From: Dehalococcoidia bacterium UBA2158
GTDB lineage: Bacteria; Chloroflexota; Dehalococcoidia; Lucifugimonadales; UBA3495
Length of the DNA stretch: 39,884 nucleotides
Direction of reading: 5' to 3'
NCBI GenBank assembly: GCA_002328185.1
Contig: DCWQ01000004.1
Coordinates: 14,545 to 54,428 of the forward strand
Numbering within the stretch: the stretch's first letter is position 1; each line of letters opens with the position of its first letter. Of the stretch, positions 9,844 to 18,462 are shown piece by piece. Both the position numbers and the translations under genes were made by a program. Under the pieces are notes generated by a model. That model was given only the letters and a program-made list of their open reading frames with translations. It searched no databases and was not told where the DNA came from.

Positions 9844-11289
9844 ATGCCCATGGACGACTTTCTATCTAGGGCTCTCGACCTGGCCGCGGTCAAGGGTGCA
9901 TCTTACTGCGACGTGAGACTGGTTGAGACCAACCAGGAGCGGTTCGTAGTGCGCACTGGAGTGGTCGACACCATCAGCAACGATGAGTCTTTGGGCATCG
10001 GCGTGCGGGTGTTGGTGAACGGGTCGTGGGGGTTCGCCTCAACCAACATCGTCACCCCGGCTGAAGTCGACCGGGCCACCGGCCTGGCTGTGGAGATCGC
10101 CTTGGCTTCGGCCCAGTCCAGTAACGGCCCCGTCTCCTTGGGCCCGCCGGTGACTTCGAAGGGCATCTACACCACTCCGATCAGTGTCGACCCCTTTTCT
10201 ATCTCTTCGGAGGACAACCTGGGTCTGCTGTTGGAGGCCGATCAGCGCATGGGCTCTGTGAAAGGCATATCAGCCCGCACCGGCAATCTGATCTTCATCA
10301 AAGAGCACAAGACTTTCGTCAACAGCGAGGGCGCCCACGTCGAACAGACCATCTACGAGACCGGCGGCGGCATCATGGCCACTGCCAGGGGCAACGGCGA
10401 GGTACAGCGGCGTTCCTACCCCCAGTCCATGCGGCAACAGGGCTGCGCCGGCTGGGAGTTCGTGGACGCCATGGACCTGGCCGGCAATGCCGAGCGGACC
10501 GCCACGGAAGCTGTTGCCCTCTTGTCGGCGGACCAATGCCCGTCGGGAGTAACGACGTTGATCGTCGGCGCGTCCCAGTTGGGACTCCAAATACACGAAT
10601 CGTGCGGCCACGCCATCGAGCTGGACCGAGTCTTGGGCTCAGAAGCAGCCTACGCCGGGACCTCGTTCCTGACCACGGACAAGCTGAACAACTTCCAGTA
10701 CGGCTCAGACCAGGTCAACATCACCGCCGACAGTGTCCGGCTCCCGGGTCTGGGTTCCTACGGCTGGGACGATGAAGGCGTGCCGGCCCAGTCGACACCG
10801 GTAGTGGAGGCTGGGAAGTTCGTGGGCTACCTGATGTCCCGGGAGACCGCATCTGGCCTGGACTTGCCTTCCAACGGCTCCATGCGGGCCGCCTCCTGGA
10901 ACCGCATCCCCCTGATCCGCATGACCAATGTGAGCCTGGAACCGGGCAATTGGACGCTGGACGACCTGATCGCCGACACCGACGACGGCATACTCATGGA
11001 GATGAACCGGTCGTGGTCCATCGACGATCGGCGGTACAACTTCCAGTTCGGCACGGAGATCGGCTACGAAATCAAGAAAGGCAAGTTGGGCAAGATGCTG
11101 CGGAACTGTACCTACACCGGAATCACACCCGAATTCTGGAACTCCTGCGACGCGGTCTGCAGCGATGGTCACTGGACCATGTGGGGCATCCCCAACTGCG
11201 GCAAGGGGCAGCCCGGCCAACTTGGCCACACCGGCCACGGCGCGGCCCCGGCCCGGTTTAGAAACATTCAAGTCGGGGTGATGAAATGA
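9844..11289 (+). CDS. tldD: TldD family metalloprotease subunit
   Basis: Catalytic subunit of the cytoplasmic TldD/TldE zinc protease, which trims unfolded peptides and matures some ribosomally made peptides. The 481-aa protein carries the HExxxH zinc motif as HESCGH (residues 251-256), followed by the family's IELDR, and the third zinc ligand candidate Cys452 in PNCGKGQPG, corresponding to the CGK site near the C-terminus of known TldD. The start ATG at 9844 follows GGGAGAAG; the ATG at 9850 is an alternative. It overlaps the next gene by 4 bp (ATGA), so subunits are translationally coupled. No precursor peptide gene is visible nearby. Confidence 0.95.
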   Translation: MPMDDFLSRALDLAAVKGASYCDVRLVETNQERFVVRTGVVDTISNDESLGIGVRVLVNGSWGFASTNIVTPAEVDRATGLAVEIALASAQSSNGPVSLGPPVTSKGIYTTPISVDPFSISSEDNLGLLLEADQRMGSVKGISARTGNLIFIKEHKTFVNSEGAHVEQTIYETGGGIMATARGNGEVQRRSYPQSMRQQGCAGWEFVDAMDLAGNAERTATEAVALLSADQCPSGVTTLIVGASQLGLQIHESCGHAIELDRVLGSEAAYAGTSFLTTDKLNNFQYGSDQVNITADSVRLPGLGSYGWDDEGVPAQSTPVVEAGKFVGYLMSRETASGLDLPSNGSMRAASWNRIPLIRMTNVSLEPGNWTLDDLIADTDDGILMEMNRSWSIDDRRYNFQFGTEIGYEIKKGKLGKMLRNCTYTGITPEFWNSCDAVCSDGHWTMWGIPNCGKGQPGQLGHTGHGAAPARFRNIQVGVMK

Positions 11290-12617
11290 TGGGGCGTGAG
11301 GCCGCTCTGGCCATGCTGCAAAAGGCCCTGGGCTACTCCAAGGCCCAGGAGACCGACATCTACCTCAACGCCCAAGACCTGGGGTTATCGCGGTTCGCCG
11401 GAGGGGCCATCCACCAGAACGTGGCCCACAGCAACATCGTGTTGAATATCCGCTCCGTGACTGGCAAGCGCCTGGGCCGGGCCACCACCAACGACCTCAG
11501 CGAAGCAGGAGTGCGAAAAGCAGTCGAAGCGGCCCACCAGAACGCCGTGCTCATGCCTGAAGACCCAGCTTTCGAGGGTCTGCCTCAACCGTCGGAGGCG
11601 GCCAAAGTCGACAGCTTCGATGAAGCCACCGCCTTTTGCAGCCCGGAAGCCAGGGCGCAGATAGTCAGGGGAGTCTGCCTCCAAGGAGCGGAACACGAGT
11701 TGAACGTGTCCGGCGCCTGCCGCACTGGCGTTCAGGAGACCGCCGTGGTCAGCAGTCACGGGGTGCGGGCCTACCACGCGGGAACCTTCGCTGGGTTGAT
11801 CATCAACACCATGAGCGGCAGCTCGGCCGGTTGGGCCAAGGGCGGCTCATGGCGGCTCTCAGACATGGACACCGAGGCCCTGGGAAGGGAAGCTGTCTCC
11901 AAGGCGGTAGATGGACGGGAGCCAGTGGCCATCGAGCCGGGACGCTACCCCGTGGTGCTGGACACCTACGCCGTGGACGACATCCTGGAGGCCTTGAGCC
12001 TCTACGGCATGGGCGCCCAGGCAGTGCAGGAAGGGCGTAGCTGGATGAACGATATAATCGGCGACCAGGCGATGAGCCCCAGTGTGACCATCTGGGACGA
12101 CGGTTCGGCCCCCCACGGCTGGCCGGTGCCCTTCGACGCAGAGGGCATGCCCCGTCGCCGGGTGGACATCATCAACCAAGGAGTGGTGAACACCCCGGTT
12201 CACAACTCCTACACCGCCGGGAAAGCAGGCACTGTCTCCACCGGCCACCAGGCGTACTTCACCGGCGGCCCCATCGCCAGCAACCTGTTCATGCAGGAGG
12301 GCGGCTCGTCGCTTGATGAGCTCATCGGTTCCACCGAGTGGGGCATCTACATCACCCGATTCTTCTACACCCGCCTAGCCCATAGCAAGGGTTGCGTGAT
12401 GACGGGCATGACCCGGGACGGCACATTCATGATCGAGAACGGCCAAATAACCCATCCTGTGAAAGACCTGCGTTTCACCCAGTCATACGTGGAGGCCCTG
12501 GCCGGCGTCGAGCATGTCGGCAGCAAGTCTAAACTGGTGCTGAACGAGGTTGGGTTCGCCACCAGGGTTCCGGCCCTGAAACTGAGCAGTTTCAATTTCA
12601 CCGGCGTGACGGTTTAG
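11286..12617 (+). CDS. tldE: TldE/PmbA family protein
   Basis: Non-catalytic partner subunit of the TldD/TldE heterodimer. The 443-aa protein has the family layout, including SGSSAGWAKGG, HNSYTAGKAGTVSTGH and the C-terminal domain with GMTRDGTFMIENGQITHPVKDLRFTQ split over residues about 375-400. It lacks an HExxxH zinc motif, as expected for TldE. Its start overlaps the stop of tldD (ATGA at 11286-11289), and it is followed after 2 bp by a GNAT acetyltransferase. Together with tldD it should form a peptidase cavity acting on flexible peptides. Confidence 0.94.
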   Translation: MMGREAALAMLQKALGYSKAQETDIYLNAQDLGLSRFAGGAIHQNVAHSNIVLNIRSVTGKRLGRATTNDLSEAGVRKAVEAAHQNAVLMPEDPAFEGLPQPSEAAKVDSFDEATAFCSPEARAQIVRGVCLQGAEHELNVSGACRTGVQETAVVSSHGVRAYHAGTFAGLIINTMSGSSAGWAKGGSWRLSDMDTEALGREAVSKAVDGREPVAIEPGRYPVVLDTYAVDDILEALSLYGMGAQAVQEGRSWMNDIIGDQAMSPSVTIWDDGSAPHGWPVPFDAEGMPRRRVDIINQGVVNTPVHNSYTAGKAGTVSTGHQAYFTGGPIASNLFMQEGGSSLDELIGSTEWGIYITRFFYTRLAHSKGCVMTGMTRDGTFMIENGQITHPVKDLRFTQSYVEALAGVEHVGSKSKLVLNEVGFATRVPALKLSSFNFTGVTV

Positions 12618-12619
12618 GC

Positions 12620-13114
12620 ATGATTCACGAGTGCGCCGCCGCCGACTTTGAGGCGATCTACGAGATCATCAACGATGCCGCCGAAGCTTACCGAGGCATA
12701 ATCCCGCCCGACCGCTGGCATGAACCCTACATGCCGCGCGAGGAACTCCGGGAGGAGATTACCGCCGGGGTCGCCTTTCTGGGTTACGAGCAGGACGGGG
12801 AGTTGGCCGGCGTGATGGGCACCCAACATATACAGGGCGTGACCCTGATCCGCCACGCCTACGTGCGCACGGCCCAACGCAGCCGGGGCATCGGCGGAGA
12901 GCTTCTGGCTCGGATCATGGACGACGCGACCCGCCCGGTACTGATCGGCACCTGGGCCGACGCTGTTTGGGCGGTCCGGTTCTACCAGCGCCGCGGCTTC
13001 AAAGTCGTCTCGGCCCAAGAGAAAGAATGGCTACTGCACAAGTATTGGAGCGTGCCCGAACGCCAGATCGAGACGTCAGTGGTGCTGGCCGATCAGTCCT
13101 GGTTCGCCACATGA
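12620..13114 (+). CDS. GNAT family N-acetyltransferase
   Basis: Acetyl-CoA-dependent N-acetyltransferase of 164 aa. The central motif A is present as RTAQRSRGIGGELLARI (about residues 77-93), the pyrophosphate-binding R/QxxGxG/A loop; WAVRFYQRRGFKVVS (about 115-130) is the usual motif B. The start is 2 bp after the tldE stop, so it is probably co-translated with tldDE. The acceptor is unknown; position suggests a link to peptide processing, but this is inference only. Confidence 0.88.
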   Translation: MIHECAAADFEAIYEIINDAAEAYRGIIPPDRWHEPYMPREELREEITAGVAFLGYEQDGELAGVMGTQHIQGVTLIRHAYVRTAQRSRGIGGELLARIMDDATRPVLIGTWADAVWAVRFYQRRGFKVVSAQEKEWLLHKYWSVPERQIETSVVLADQSWFAT

Positions 13115-13176
13115 GATAGACAGGGGTATTATGTCTCCCAATCATCCATCGCTAGAACGATAAGGAGTAACTGGCC

Positions 13177-14259
13177 ATGAAAGCAGCCGTGTTGCACGAA
13201 GTAAACCAGCCGTTGCAGATCGAAGACGTGGAAATCGCGTCCCCCGGCCCCCGGGAAGTGGTGGTGCGAACCAAGGCCTCGGGCGTCTGTCACAGCGACC
13301 TCCATTTCGTCGAGGGCCTCTATATCGCGCCGATGCCGATACTCCTGGGCCACGAAGCCGCGGGGATCGTAGAAGAGGTGGGAAGCCAGGTGCAGTACGT
13401 ATCTCCCGGTGACCGGGTCATCTGCTGTCTATCGGTCTTCTGCGGTGTTTGTGAGCGCTGCACCACCGGGCGCCCCGTGCTCTGCTCCCGGACCGGGTTA
13501 GTGCGAGGGCCGGAAGAGACGCCGCGCCTGAGCCAGGGCGGTGAGCCGGTGACTCAGTTTGCCAACTTGGGCGCTTACGCTGAGATGATGCTGGTGCACG
13601 AGAATTCCCTGGTGAAGATCGAGCAGGACATCGGCTTCGAGCAGATGGCTCTTATCGGCTGCGGCGCTACCACTGGCCTTGGGGCCGCCATGAACACCGC
13701 CAAGGTGGAGCCGGGTAGCACGGTGGCGGTCATCGGCTGCGGCGGCGTGGGCCTTAACGCCATTCAGGGCGCCAAGTTGGCGGGAGCGCTTCGCATCATC
13801 GCCATCGATGGCGTCGAGGACAAACTAACGCTGGCCCGGGACTTCGGGGCCACCGACGTGATCGACGCCTCCAGCGGCGACGTTGAGAAGAAAGTCAAAG
13901 ACCTGACTGACGGCGGCGTGGACTACTCCTTCGAGGCCATCGGCAAGAAAGAAACGGCGGAGCTGTCCTTCGAGATATTAAGGGCCGGCGGCACCGCTAC
14001 CATCATCGGCATGATTCCCATGGGCACGAAGATCGAACTTGACGGCTATTCCTTCCTCAGGGAGCGTCGCATACAGGGCAGCAGCATGGGTTCCAACCAC
14101 TTCCGGGTGGACATGCCCCGCTACATCGATTTCTACCAACAGGGGCGGCTTAAGCTGGACGAGTTAGTCACCAAGCGCCTCAAGCTGGAAGACATCAACG
14201 AGGCCTTCAAATACATGAAAGAAGGCTCAGTAGCCCGCAGCGTGATGATGTTCGATTAG
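13177..14259 (+). CDS. Zinc-dependent alcohol dehydrogenase (MDR superfamily)
   Basis: NAD(P)-dependent medium-chain dehydrogenase of 360 aa, probably oxidising an alcohol or reducing an aldehyde. Catalytic zinc motifs are GVCHSD (Cys and following His) and GHEAAGIVEEVG; the structural zinc lobe is a Cys cluster CGVCERC...C around residues 92-110; the Rossmann motif is GCGGVGLNAIQGA (about 187-199). The insert RTGLVRGPEETPRLSQGGEP is typical of the class III/Rxyl_3153-like branch. The ribosome site AAGGAG lies 10 nt before the ATG. It follows the acetyltransferase by 62 bp and may be transcribed separately. Substrate unknown. Confidence 0.92.
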   Translation: MKAAVLHEVNQPLQIEDVEIASPGPREVVVRTKASGVCHSDLHFVEGLYIAPMPILLGHEAAGIVEEVGSQVQYVSPGDRVICCLSVFCGVCERCTTGRPVLCSRTGLVRGPEETPRLSQGGEPVTQFANLGAYAEMMLVHENSLVKIEQDIGFEQMALIGCGATTGLGAAMNTAKVEPGSTVAVIGCGGVGLNAIQGAKLAGALRIIAIDGVEDKLTLARDFGATDVIDASSGDVEKKVKDLTDGGVDYSFEAIGKKETAELSFEILRAGGTATIIGMIPMGTKIELDGYSFLRERRIQGSSMGSNHFRVDMPRYIDFYQQGRLKLDELVTKRLKLEDINEAFKYMKEGSVARSVMMFD

Positions 14260-14301
14260 GGTGTTCTGAGCTGAGACGTTAACGGCGAAGCACAGCGAGT
14301 T

Positions 14302-14335
14302 AAAAACCCGCCCCTTTCCGTCGGAGGTAGGGGCG
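14302..14335 (-). terminator. Rho-independent terminator for the thioesterase
   Basis: On the minus strand, CGCCCCT (14335-14329) pairs with AGGGGCG (14315-14309) around a 13-nt loop, followed by GG and TTTTT (14306-14302). It lies about 20 bp past the stop of the PaaI-type thioesterase, between convergent genes. Confidence 0.6.
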
Positions 14336-14356
14336 ATGGTTATGGCCTAGTAGACA

Positions 14357-14812
14357 CTAACCTGCCAAGTCCGGCCGGTTGGGCATTAGTATGAGGGTGG
14401 TGAGCATGGTGGCGACCAGCTTTTCTTCGCCGGCTTCGTAGGCCAGAACGTTGCCTTTGCAGACGGTGACGGTGGCGCCGGGCCGGACGACTTCCCCGCG
14501 GGCCACCAGACGCTCGCCTTTGGCCGGGGCCACGAAGTTGACCTTGTACTCCACCGTTAGGACGGCGGTGTCCGGTGCGCTGAGACTGAAGGCCGCGTAC
14601 CCACAGGCGCTGTCCACGATGGCGGTGACGATCCCCCCGTGGATGAAGCCGTGCTGCTGGGCTAGATCGGCTCGGTAGGGCATCTCGATCTCCACTTCCC
14701 CAGGCTCAACTAGGTTCACGACCGCGCCCAGGGTCCGCATGGCCGTCTGTCGGCCGAAGCTGTTCCGTACCCTGGCTTTGAAGTCTGGGTCTCTGGGCTC
14801 AAAATTGGGCAT
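14357..14812 (-). CDS. PaaI family thioesterase (hotdog fold)
   Basis: Acyl-CoA thioesterase of 151 aa. The hotdog helix motif is HGFIHGGIVTAIVDSACGYAA (in part, residues about 53-72), with HGG and the conserved acidic D near residue 64 typical of the PaaI group; VEYKVNFVAPAKGERL follows as the next strand pair. Such enzymes release free acids from phenylacetyl-type CoA intermediates and protect the CoA pool, which would fit the aromatic-CoA genes upstream in this window, though it is 6 kb away and on the other strand. Ribosome site GGAG is 10 nt from ATG. Confidence 0.88.
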   Translation of the reverse strand: MPNFEPRDPDFKARVRNSFGRQTAMRTLGAVVNLVEPGEVEIEMPYRADLAQQHGFIHGGIVTAIVDSACGYAAFSLSAPDTAVLTVEYKVNFVAPAKGERLVARGEVVRPGATVTVCKGNVLAYEAGEEKLVATMLTTLILMPNRPDLAG

Positions 14813-14855
14813 CAGTCAGGTTCTCCAACATGCTAATTTGCCGGTCGGTCCCCAT

Positions 14856-14949
14856 CGTCATTCCTGCGAAAGCAAGGATCTACGGCGCCCCTAGAAATGT
14901 AGATTGACTCACTCAGTCTACATGGATTTCGGCCTTCGCCGGAATGACG
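14856..14949. repeat. Nested inverted-repeat intergenic element
   Basis: Outer arms CGTCATTCC (14856-14864) and GGAATGACG (14941-14949) flank an inner palindrome ATGTAGA/TCTACAT (14897-14903 and 14917-14923). The ends CGTCATTCCTGCGAAAGCA and GGCCTTCGCCGGAATGACG are of a palindromic element type that is common between genes in many bacterial genomes. It carries no gene. Confidence 0.8.
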
Positions 14950-14974
14950 GAGGCGGGGCAAACGCTCCATTCCG

Positions 14975-15000
14975 CTCATCCTGAGCCTGTCGAAGGATCC
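14975..15000. repeat. Short CGAAGGATC-type palindromic repeat
   Basis: CTCATCCTGAG followed by CCTGTCGAAGGATCC, a half-palindrome of the widespread CATTCTGAG...CGAAGGATC family. It sits directly beside the nested element in the same gap. Related units occur at 17428, 17489 and 20611. Confidence 0.7.
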
Positions 15001-15090
15001 AGACTTCGGCGCCTTCATAGTTCGACGGAGCTCACCGCAAACGGGTGGAAATTCCCTCTCGTCGCCAGAATGGAGAATGGCGGGAAGTTT

Positions 15091-15987
15091 CTAAAACTTG
15101 AGGCCGGTGGCGTCTTTGAACTTGCGCATGGCTTCTATGTGGTCTGAGGCCGTCTTCAGGCCTGCCTGCCGGTTCTCGATGGACAGATAGCCTGCGCCTA
15201 GTTCCTGCCACGCCTTGGCCTCGTCCATCCAGTCTTCTGGTTGCCTACCGCCGGTGCGGAGCCGGCCGTCAAGTCCCAGAGCACTAGGGTCCCGACCCAT
15301 CTCCCGCATGAACCCGTGGGTCTTCTCCACGATGGTGCGGCCTGTTTCGTCAGGGTTGAAGTTGGGGCACCAACCGTCGGCCAAACGGGCCACCCTTTTC
15401 AGCACTGAGTCCGGAGGCGTGGGGCTTTGGGAACTGCCCGCGCCCAGCCAGACGGGGATGGGCCGCTGGACGGGCAGCGGGTTCAAGCCCGCATGGCTGA
15501 TGTCGTGCCATTTGCCGTGGAAGTCCACCACGTCCTGAGTCCAGAGCGCCCGCATGACCTCGATCTGCTCGGCGCTGCGCGCTCCGCGGTTGTGGAAGTC
15601 CTCGCCCAAGGCTTCGTATTCCACCGTGTTCCAGCCCACGCCGATACCCAGACGAAGACGTCCGCCGGAAAGAACGTCGATCTCGGCCGCCTGCTTGGCC
15701 ACCAGCACGGTCTGGCGCTGGGGCAAAATCAGGATGCCCGTGGCCAGGCCAACGCGTTTCGTAATGGCTGAGAGATAGCCCATCAGCGTCAGAGTCTCGT
15801 GCACTACCGACTTGTGATTGTAGGTTCGGAGGGCCGGGAAATCATGATGGGCGGGGTCCGCACCCAAAACGTGGTCGGCGATGAAGATATACGAGTAGCC
15901 CATCTCCTCGGCTGCCTGTGCGAAGTCCTTGATGGCCGACGGGTCCGGCTCGATCTCCGTCTGCGGAAAAATAACTCCAACTTCCAA
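15091..15987 (-). CDS. LLM class F420-dependent oxidoreductase
   Basis: Luciferase-like TIM-barrel enzyme of 298 aa. It begins with TTG at 15987 (EVGVIFPQTEIEPD), preceded by AGGAG, and shows SYIFIADHVLG, LATGILILPQRQ, GRLRLGIGVGWNTVEYEALG and RPIPVWLGAG, the hallmarks of probable F420-dependent members of this superfamily. The C-terminus carries a short VEKTHGFMREMGRDPSALG segment seen in several of these proteins. It is the last gene of a minus-strand trio with a small membrane protein and another LLM gene. Substrate unknown. TTG start is the only family-consistent choice I see. Confidence 0.9.
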   Translation of the reverse strand: MEVGVIFPQTEIEPDPSAIKDFAQAAEEMGYSYIFIADHVLGADPAHHDFPALRTYNHKSVVHETLTLMGYLSAITKRVGLATGILILPQRQTVLVAKQAAEIDVLSGGRLRLGIGVGWNTVEYEALGEDFHNRGARSAEQIEVMRALWTQDVVDFHGKWHDISHAGLNPLPVQRPIPVWLGAGSSQSPTPPDSVLKRVARLADGWCPNFNPDETGRTIVEKTHGFMREMGRDPSALGLDGRLRTGGRQPEDWMDEAKAWQELGAGYLSIENRQAGLKTASDHIEAMRKFKDATGLKF

Positions 15988-16027
15988 TTCTCGCTCCTAG
16001 TTTTTCATAGCTTTGCAGGCCGGTCTG

Positions 16028-16348
16028 TCAGGCCTTTGGGCGCCGCAACCAGATAATATAGGTTGCCAGGCCAGCGAACACGGCAAAGACAACCAACAGC
16101 GTTTGCCAGATCTCCACGACCACGACGGCGATAATGAAACCGATGGTCAAGATGGTGGCCGTGATCCCCAAAAGTATCAGGGAGGCGGCCGCGACCATGA
16201 ATTTGATCTGGTCCATGCGGGCCGCAAAGGACCCGCTGGTGCGGGCGTATTCTCGCACACCCAGGGTCACCAACCCAACCAGAATCACCGCGATCCAGAT
16301 GCCTGCTTCACCCAATGGATCCTTCGCTTGCCCCTCGGCCACAGCCAC
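16028..16348 (-). CDS. Small membrane protein of unknown function
   Basis: A 106-aa protein with about three hydrophobic segments: residues roughly 15-32, 50-68 and 70-100, ending in IIWLRRPKA (positive-inside tail). No family was recognised. It starts with GTG at 16348, and that G is also the last base of the TAG stop of the upstream LLM gene (TAGTG overlap), so translation is likely coupled. The next LLM gene starts 40 bp later. A membrane partner for LLM enzymes would be novel but is not shown by anything in the sequence. Confidence 0.7.
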   Translation of the reverse strand: MAVAEGQAKDPLGEAGIWIAVILVGLVTLGVREYARTSGSFAARMDQIKFMVAAASLILLGITATILTIGFIIAVVVVEIWQTLLVVFAVFAGLATYIIWLRRPKA

Positions 16349-17361
16349 TAGAGGCGGTGCATCTCCGGGATGACTTTCTCGCCCACAAGGCTGATGTGCT
16401 CCAGTGCCTCAGTCTGGGACATCTCTGGATAGAACAACCGAACTATAACGTCGGTGAATCCCATGTTTTTATATTCTTCGATCTGCTCCAGGCATTCGTC
16501 CGAGCTGCCCAGCACAAAGGTCTCTTCCATCAGGGTTTCCAGGTCTCCGGTAACTTTTCTGGTTAATTCATCGTCGGAGCCGTGGAGTCCCTGATCCTTG
16601 TAGACTCTGTATTTGGTCTCGAACCCGGCTCGTGCTTTCGTGATGGCTTCCTCATGGGTGCCGGCGCAGAAGAATTCTCTCACGATGACCATGTCCTCCG
16701 GTTGCTCGTGGCCACACTTCTCAAGGGTCTCGCGATAGAGGTCTATCTGCTTGCGGATGGACTCGTTCCCCTGGGCCGGACCCACGAAGAGGATATCACC
16801 GGTGCGTCCCACCCGGCGGATGGCGGGGTCGCTCATCGCCGCCTGCCAGACTTTGGGGCCGGGCTTCTGGTAGGGGCGTGCCGTGGGCTTGGCGCCGGTC
16901 ACGTTGTAGTATTTGCCATGGTGGGTCACTTCGTCCTCGGTCCAAAGACGCCGCATGAGTTCCAGCGACTCGGTGATACGCCCGCTGCGTTCCGACATCT
17001 TGATGCCAAATGCCTCGCATTCTTCGATGCGGTAACCCAAGCCCACTCCCAACACGAATCGCCCCTCTGCGATGTGATCCAGCGTCGCCGCCTGCTCCGC
17101 GACCTCCACGGGGTTTAGGAGGGGGAGGAGTAGTACCGATGTTGCCAGGGTCATGTTTCCAGGCTCGGCGGCCATGCGGGCCAACACTGTCCAAGGCTGG
17201 AAGTGCTGGAAGGGGTCGATCAGGAAATGATTGCCGTAGCAGTAGGAGTCGAATCCGGCGTCGTTGACCGCCCGGTATTGGCTGAGAAGGTCTTGCCACT
17301 GCTGTTGATGGTCCACGGTGCCGCGCATCACGACGTGTCCTACTTGATAACCGGCCCGCAT
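16348..17361 (-). CDS. LLM class F420-dependent oxidoreductase
   Basis: Luciferase-like oxidoreductase of 337 aa. Typical elements are SYCYGNHFLIDPF, TLATSVLLLPLLNPVEVAEQAATLDHIAEG (split strand and helix), GRFVLGVGLGYRIEECEAFG and KVWQAAMSDPAI. ATG at 17361 follows GGAGG at good spacing. It heads the minus-strand group with the membrane protein and the 15091 paralogue; sequence identity to that paralogue is low, so these are ancient rather than recent duplicates. Substrate unknown. Confidence 0.9.
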   Translation of the reverse strand: MRAGYQVGHVVMRGTVDHQQQWQDLLSQYRAVNDAGFDSYCYGNHFLIDPFQHFQPWTVLARMAAEPGNMTLATSVLLLPLLNPVEVAEQAATLDHIAEGRFVLGVGLGYRIEECEAFGIKMSERSGRITESLELMRRLWTEDEVTHHGKYYNVTGAKPTARPYQKPGPKVWQAAMSDPAIRRVGRTGDILFVGPAQGNESIRKQIDLYRETLEKCGHEQPEDMVIVREFFCAGTHEEAITKARAGFETKYRVYKDQGLHGSDDELTRKVTGDLETLMEETFVLGSSDECLEQIEEYKNMGFTDVIVRLFYPEMSQTEALEHISLVGEKVIPEMHRL

Positions 17362-17427
17362 TGAGAGTCCTCCGTCGTTTTAAAACTGCCTGAGTGATAC
17401 TTGTTGGTTGAAGCCTTTCAGCATGTT

Positions 17428-17453
17428 GTCACCCTGAGTGTAGCGAAGGGTCT
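17428..17453. repeat. CGAAGGGTCT-type palindromic repeat
   Basis: GTCACCCTGAGTGTAGCGAAGGGTCT type unit (positions 17428-17453; key halves CACCCTGAG and CGAAGGGT). It is one of several short palindromes of this family confined to intergenic gaps in the window. Confidence 0.65.
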
Positions 17454-17488
17454 CTGTCCTCGTCTTCAGCGTCGTGGCCAATAGCAAC

Positions 17489-17517
17489 GAGATTCCTCGG
17501 CTTTCGCCCTCGGAATG
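17489..17517. repeat. GATTCCTCGG-type palindromic repeat
   Basis: Unit with halves GATTCCTCGG and CCCTCGGAATG around CTTTCG, in the gap between the LLM gene and the NHL-repeat gene. It is similar in design to the unit at 20611-20640. Confidence 0.6.
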
Positions 17518-17551
17518 GAAGAAATTATGGCCGAGTCTAAAGTTCCAGGGT

Positions 17552-18439
17552 CTATTGTCTGAGGTACTTGACCAGACGGTGGCCCTCCACGTTCTGGTTC
17601 ACGTAGAGGTCTCCGTGGGAGTCCACCCAGATAGCGTGGGCGCCGTTGCCCCAGCCGGCGTCCAAGGGGCTGTCCCAGGTAGCTATGATGTCGCCGTCAA
17701 TGCTAAGGATGCTCATGAAGCCGTCAAGCTCTGGGACGTAGAAGACGTTGTCCTGGTCGACATAGATGTCGCAGGGCCGGGCCAGGCCGGTCCATTGGTC
17801 AAGGTATTTGCCATCGGCGTCGAAGATCTGGATGCGGTTGTTCTCGCGGTCGGCCACGAACACCCGGCCGTCGGTGTGCACCCAGACTCCATGGGGGACG
17901 TGGAACTCGCCCGGCCCGGTCTTGCCCGGCTCGCCCCAGGAAAAGAGAAGTTTGCCGTCGGCGGTGAACTTGTGGATCCGTGAGTTTCCGTAGCCGTCGG
18001 AGATATATAGGTCTCCAACCCGGTCTAAGGCGATGTCGCTGGGCCGGTTGAAGGGCCCGGCAGCCTGTTTCGCCGGATCGTTGACGTTGCCGGACCAGCC
18101 GGTGTCCGAGGGCTTGTCCCACTCGCCCAGAGTCATGAGCAGGTTGCCGTCGGGCCGGTACTTCAACACAACGTGGCTGTTCTTGACCGGCATGTAGAGG
18201 TTCTCGTCGTCGTCGATGAACATGCCGTGGGCGTCGGGCAATTGGCCCTCGCCCCAGGAGTTCAGGAAGTTTCCGTCGCGGTCCAATACGATCAGAGGAT
18301 GGTCGCCCCGGTTGAAGAGGTACACCCGGTCGGCTTTGTCGGTGACGATGGCCGTCTGGCCCAGCACCCAGCCCTCGGGTAGTTTCTCCCAGTCTTCCAC
18401 CTGTTCATAAACGTGAGTGCCTGCGCCTACTCGGACCAT
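17552..18439 (-). CDS. NHL-repeat beta-propeller protein
   Basis: A 295-aa propeller of the NHL/6-bladed type, resembling the lyase domain of peptidyl-alpha-hydroxyglycine amidating lyase. Repeats are visible as LDRDGNFLNSWGEGQ, YRPDGNLLMTLGEWD, FTADGKLLFSWGEPG and FDADGKYLDQWTG, each followed by a blade strand such as PHGVWVHTDGRVFVADREN or PSDIALDRVGDLYISDG. No signal peptide is seen. I chose ATG at 18439 with AGGAG in front; the frame extends to 18724 but would overlap the upstream gene. It lies 23 bp downstream of the selenoprotein gene, so it is probably the same operon. Ligand or enzymatic activity unknown. Confidence 0.85.
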   Translation of the reverse strand: MVRVGAGTHVYEQVEDWEKLPEGWVLGQTAIVTDKADRVYLFNRGDHPLIVLDRDGNFLNSWGEGQLPDAHGMFIDDDENLYMPVKNSHVVLKYRPDGNLLMTLGEWDKPSDTGWSGNVNDPAKQAAGPFNRPSDIALDRVGDLYISDGYGNSRIHKFTADGKLLFSWGEPGKTGPGEFHVPHGVWVHTDGRVFVADRENNRIQIFDADGKYLDQWTGLARPCDIYVDQDNVFYVPELDGFMSILSIDGDIIATWDSPLDAGWGNGAHAIWVDSHGDLYVNQNVEGHRLVKYLRQ

Positions 18440-18462
18440 CGGTTTCTCCTGATTAGCTTGAG

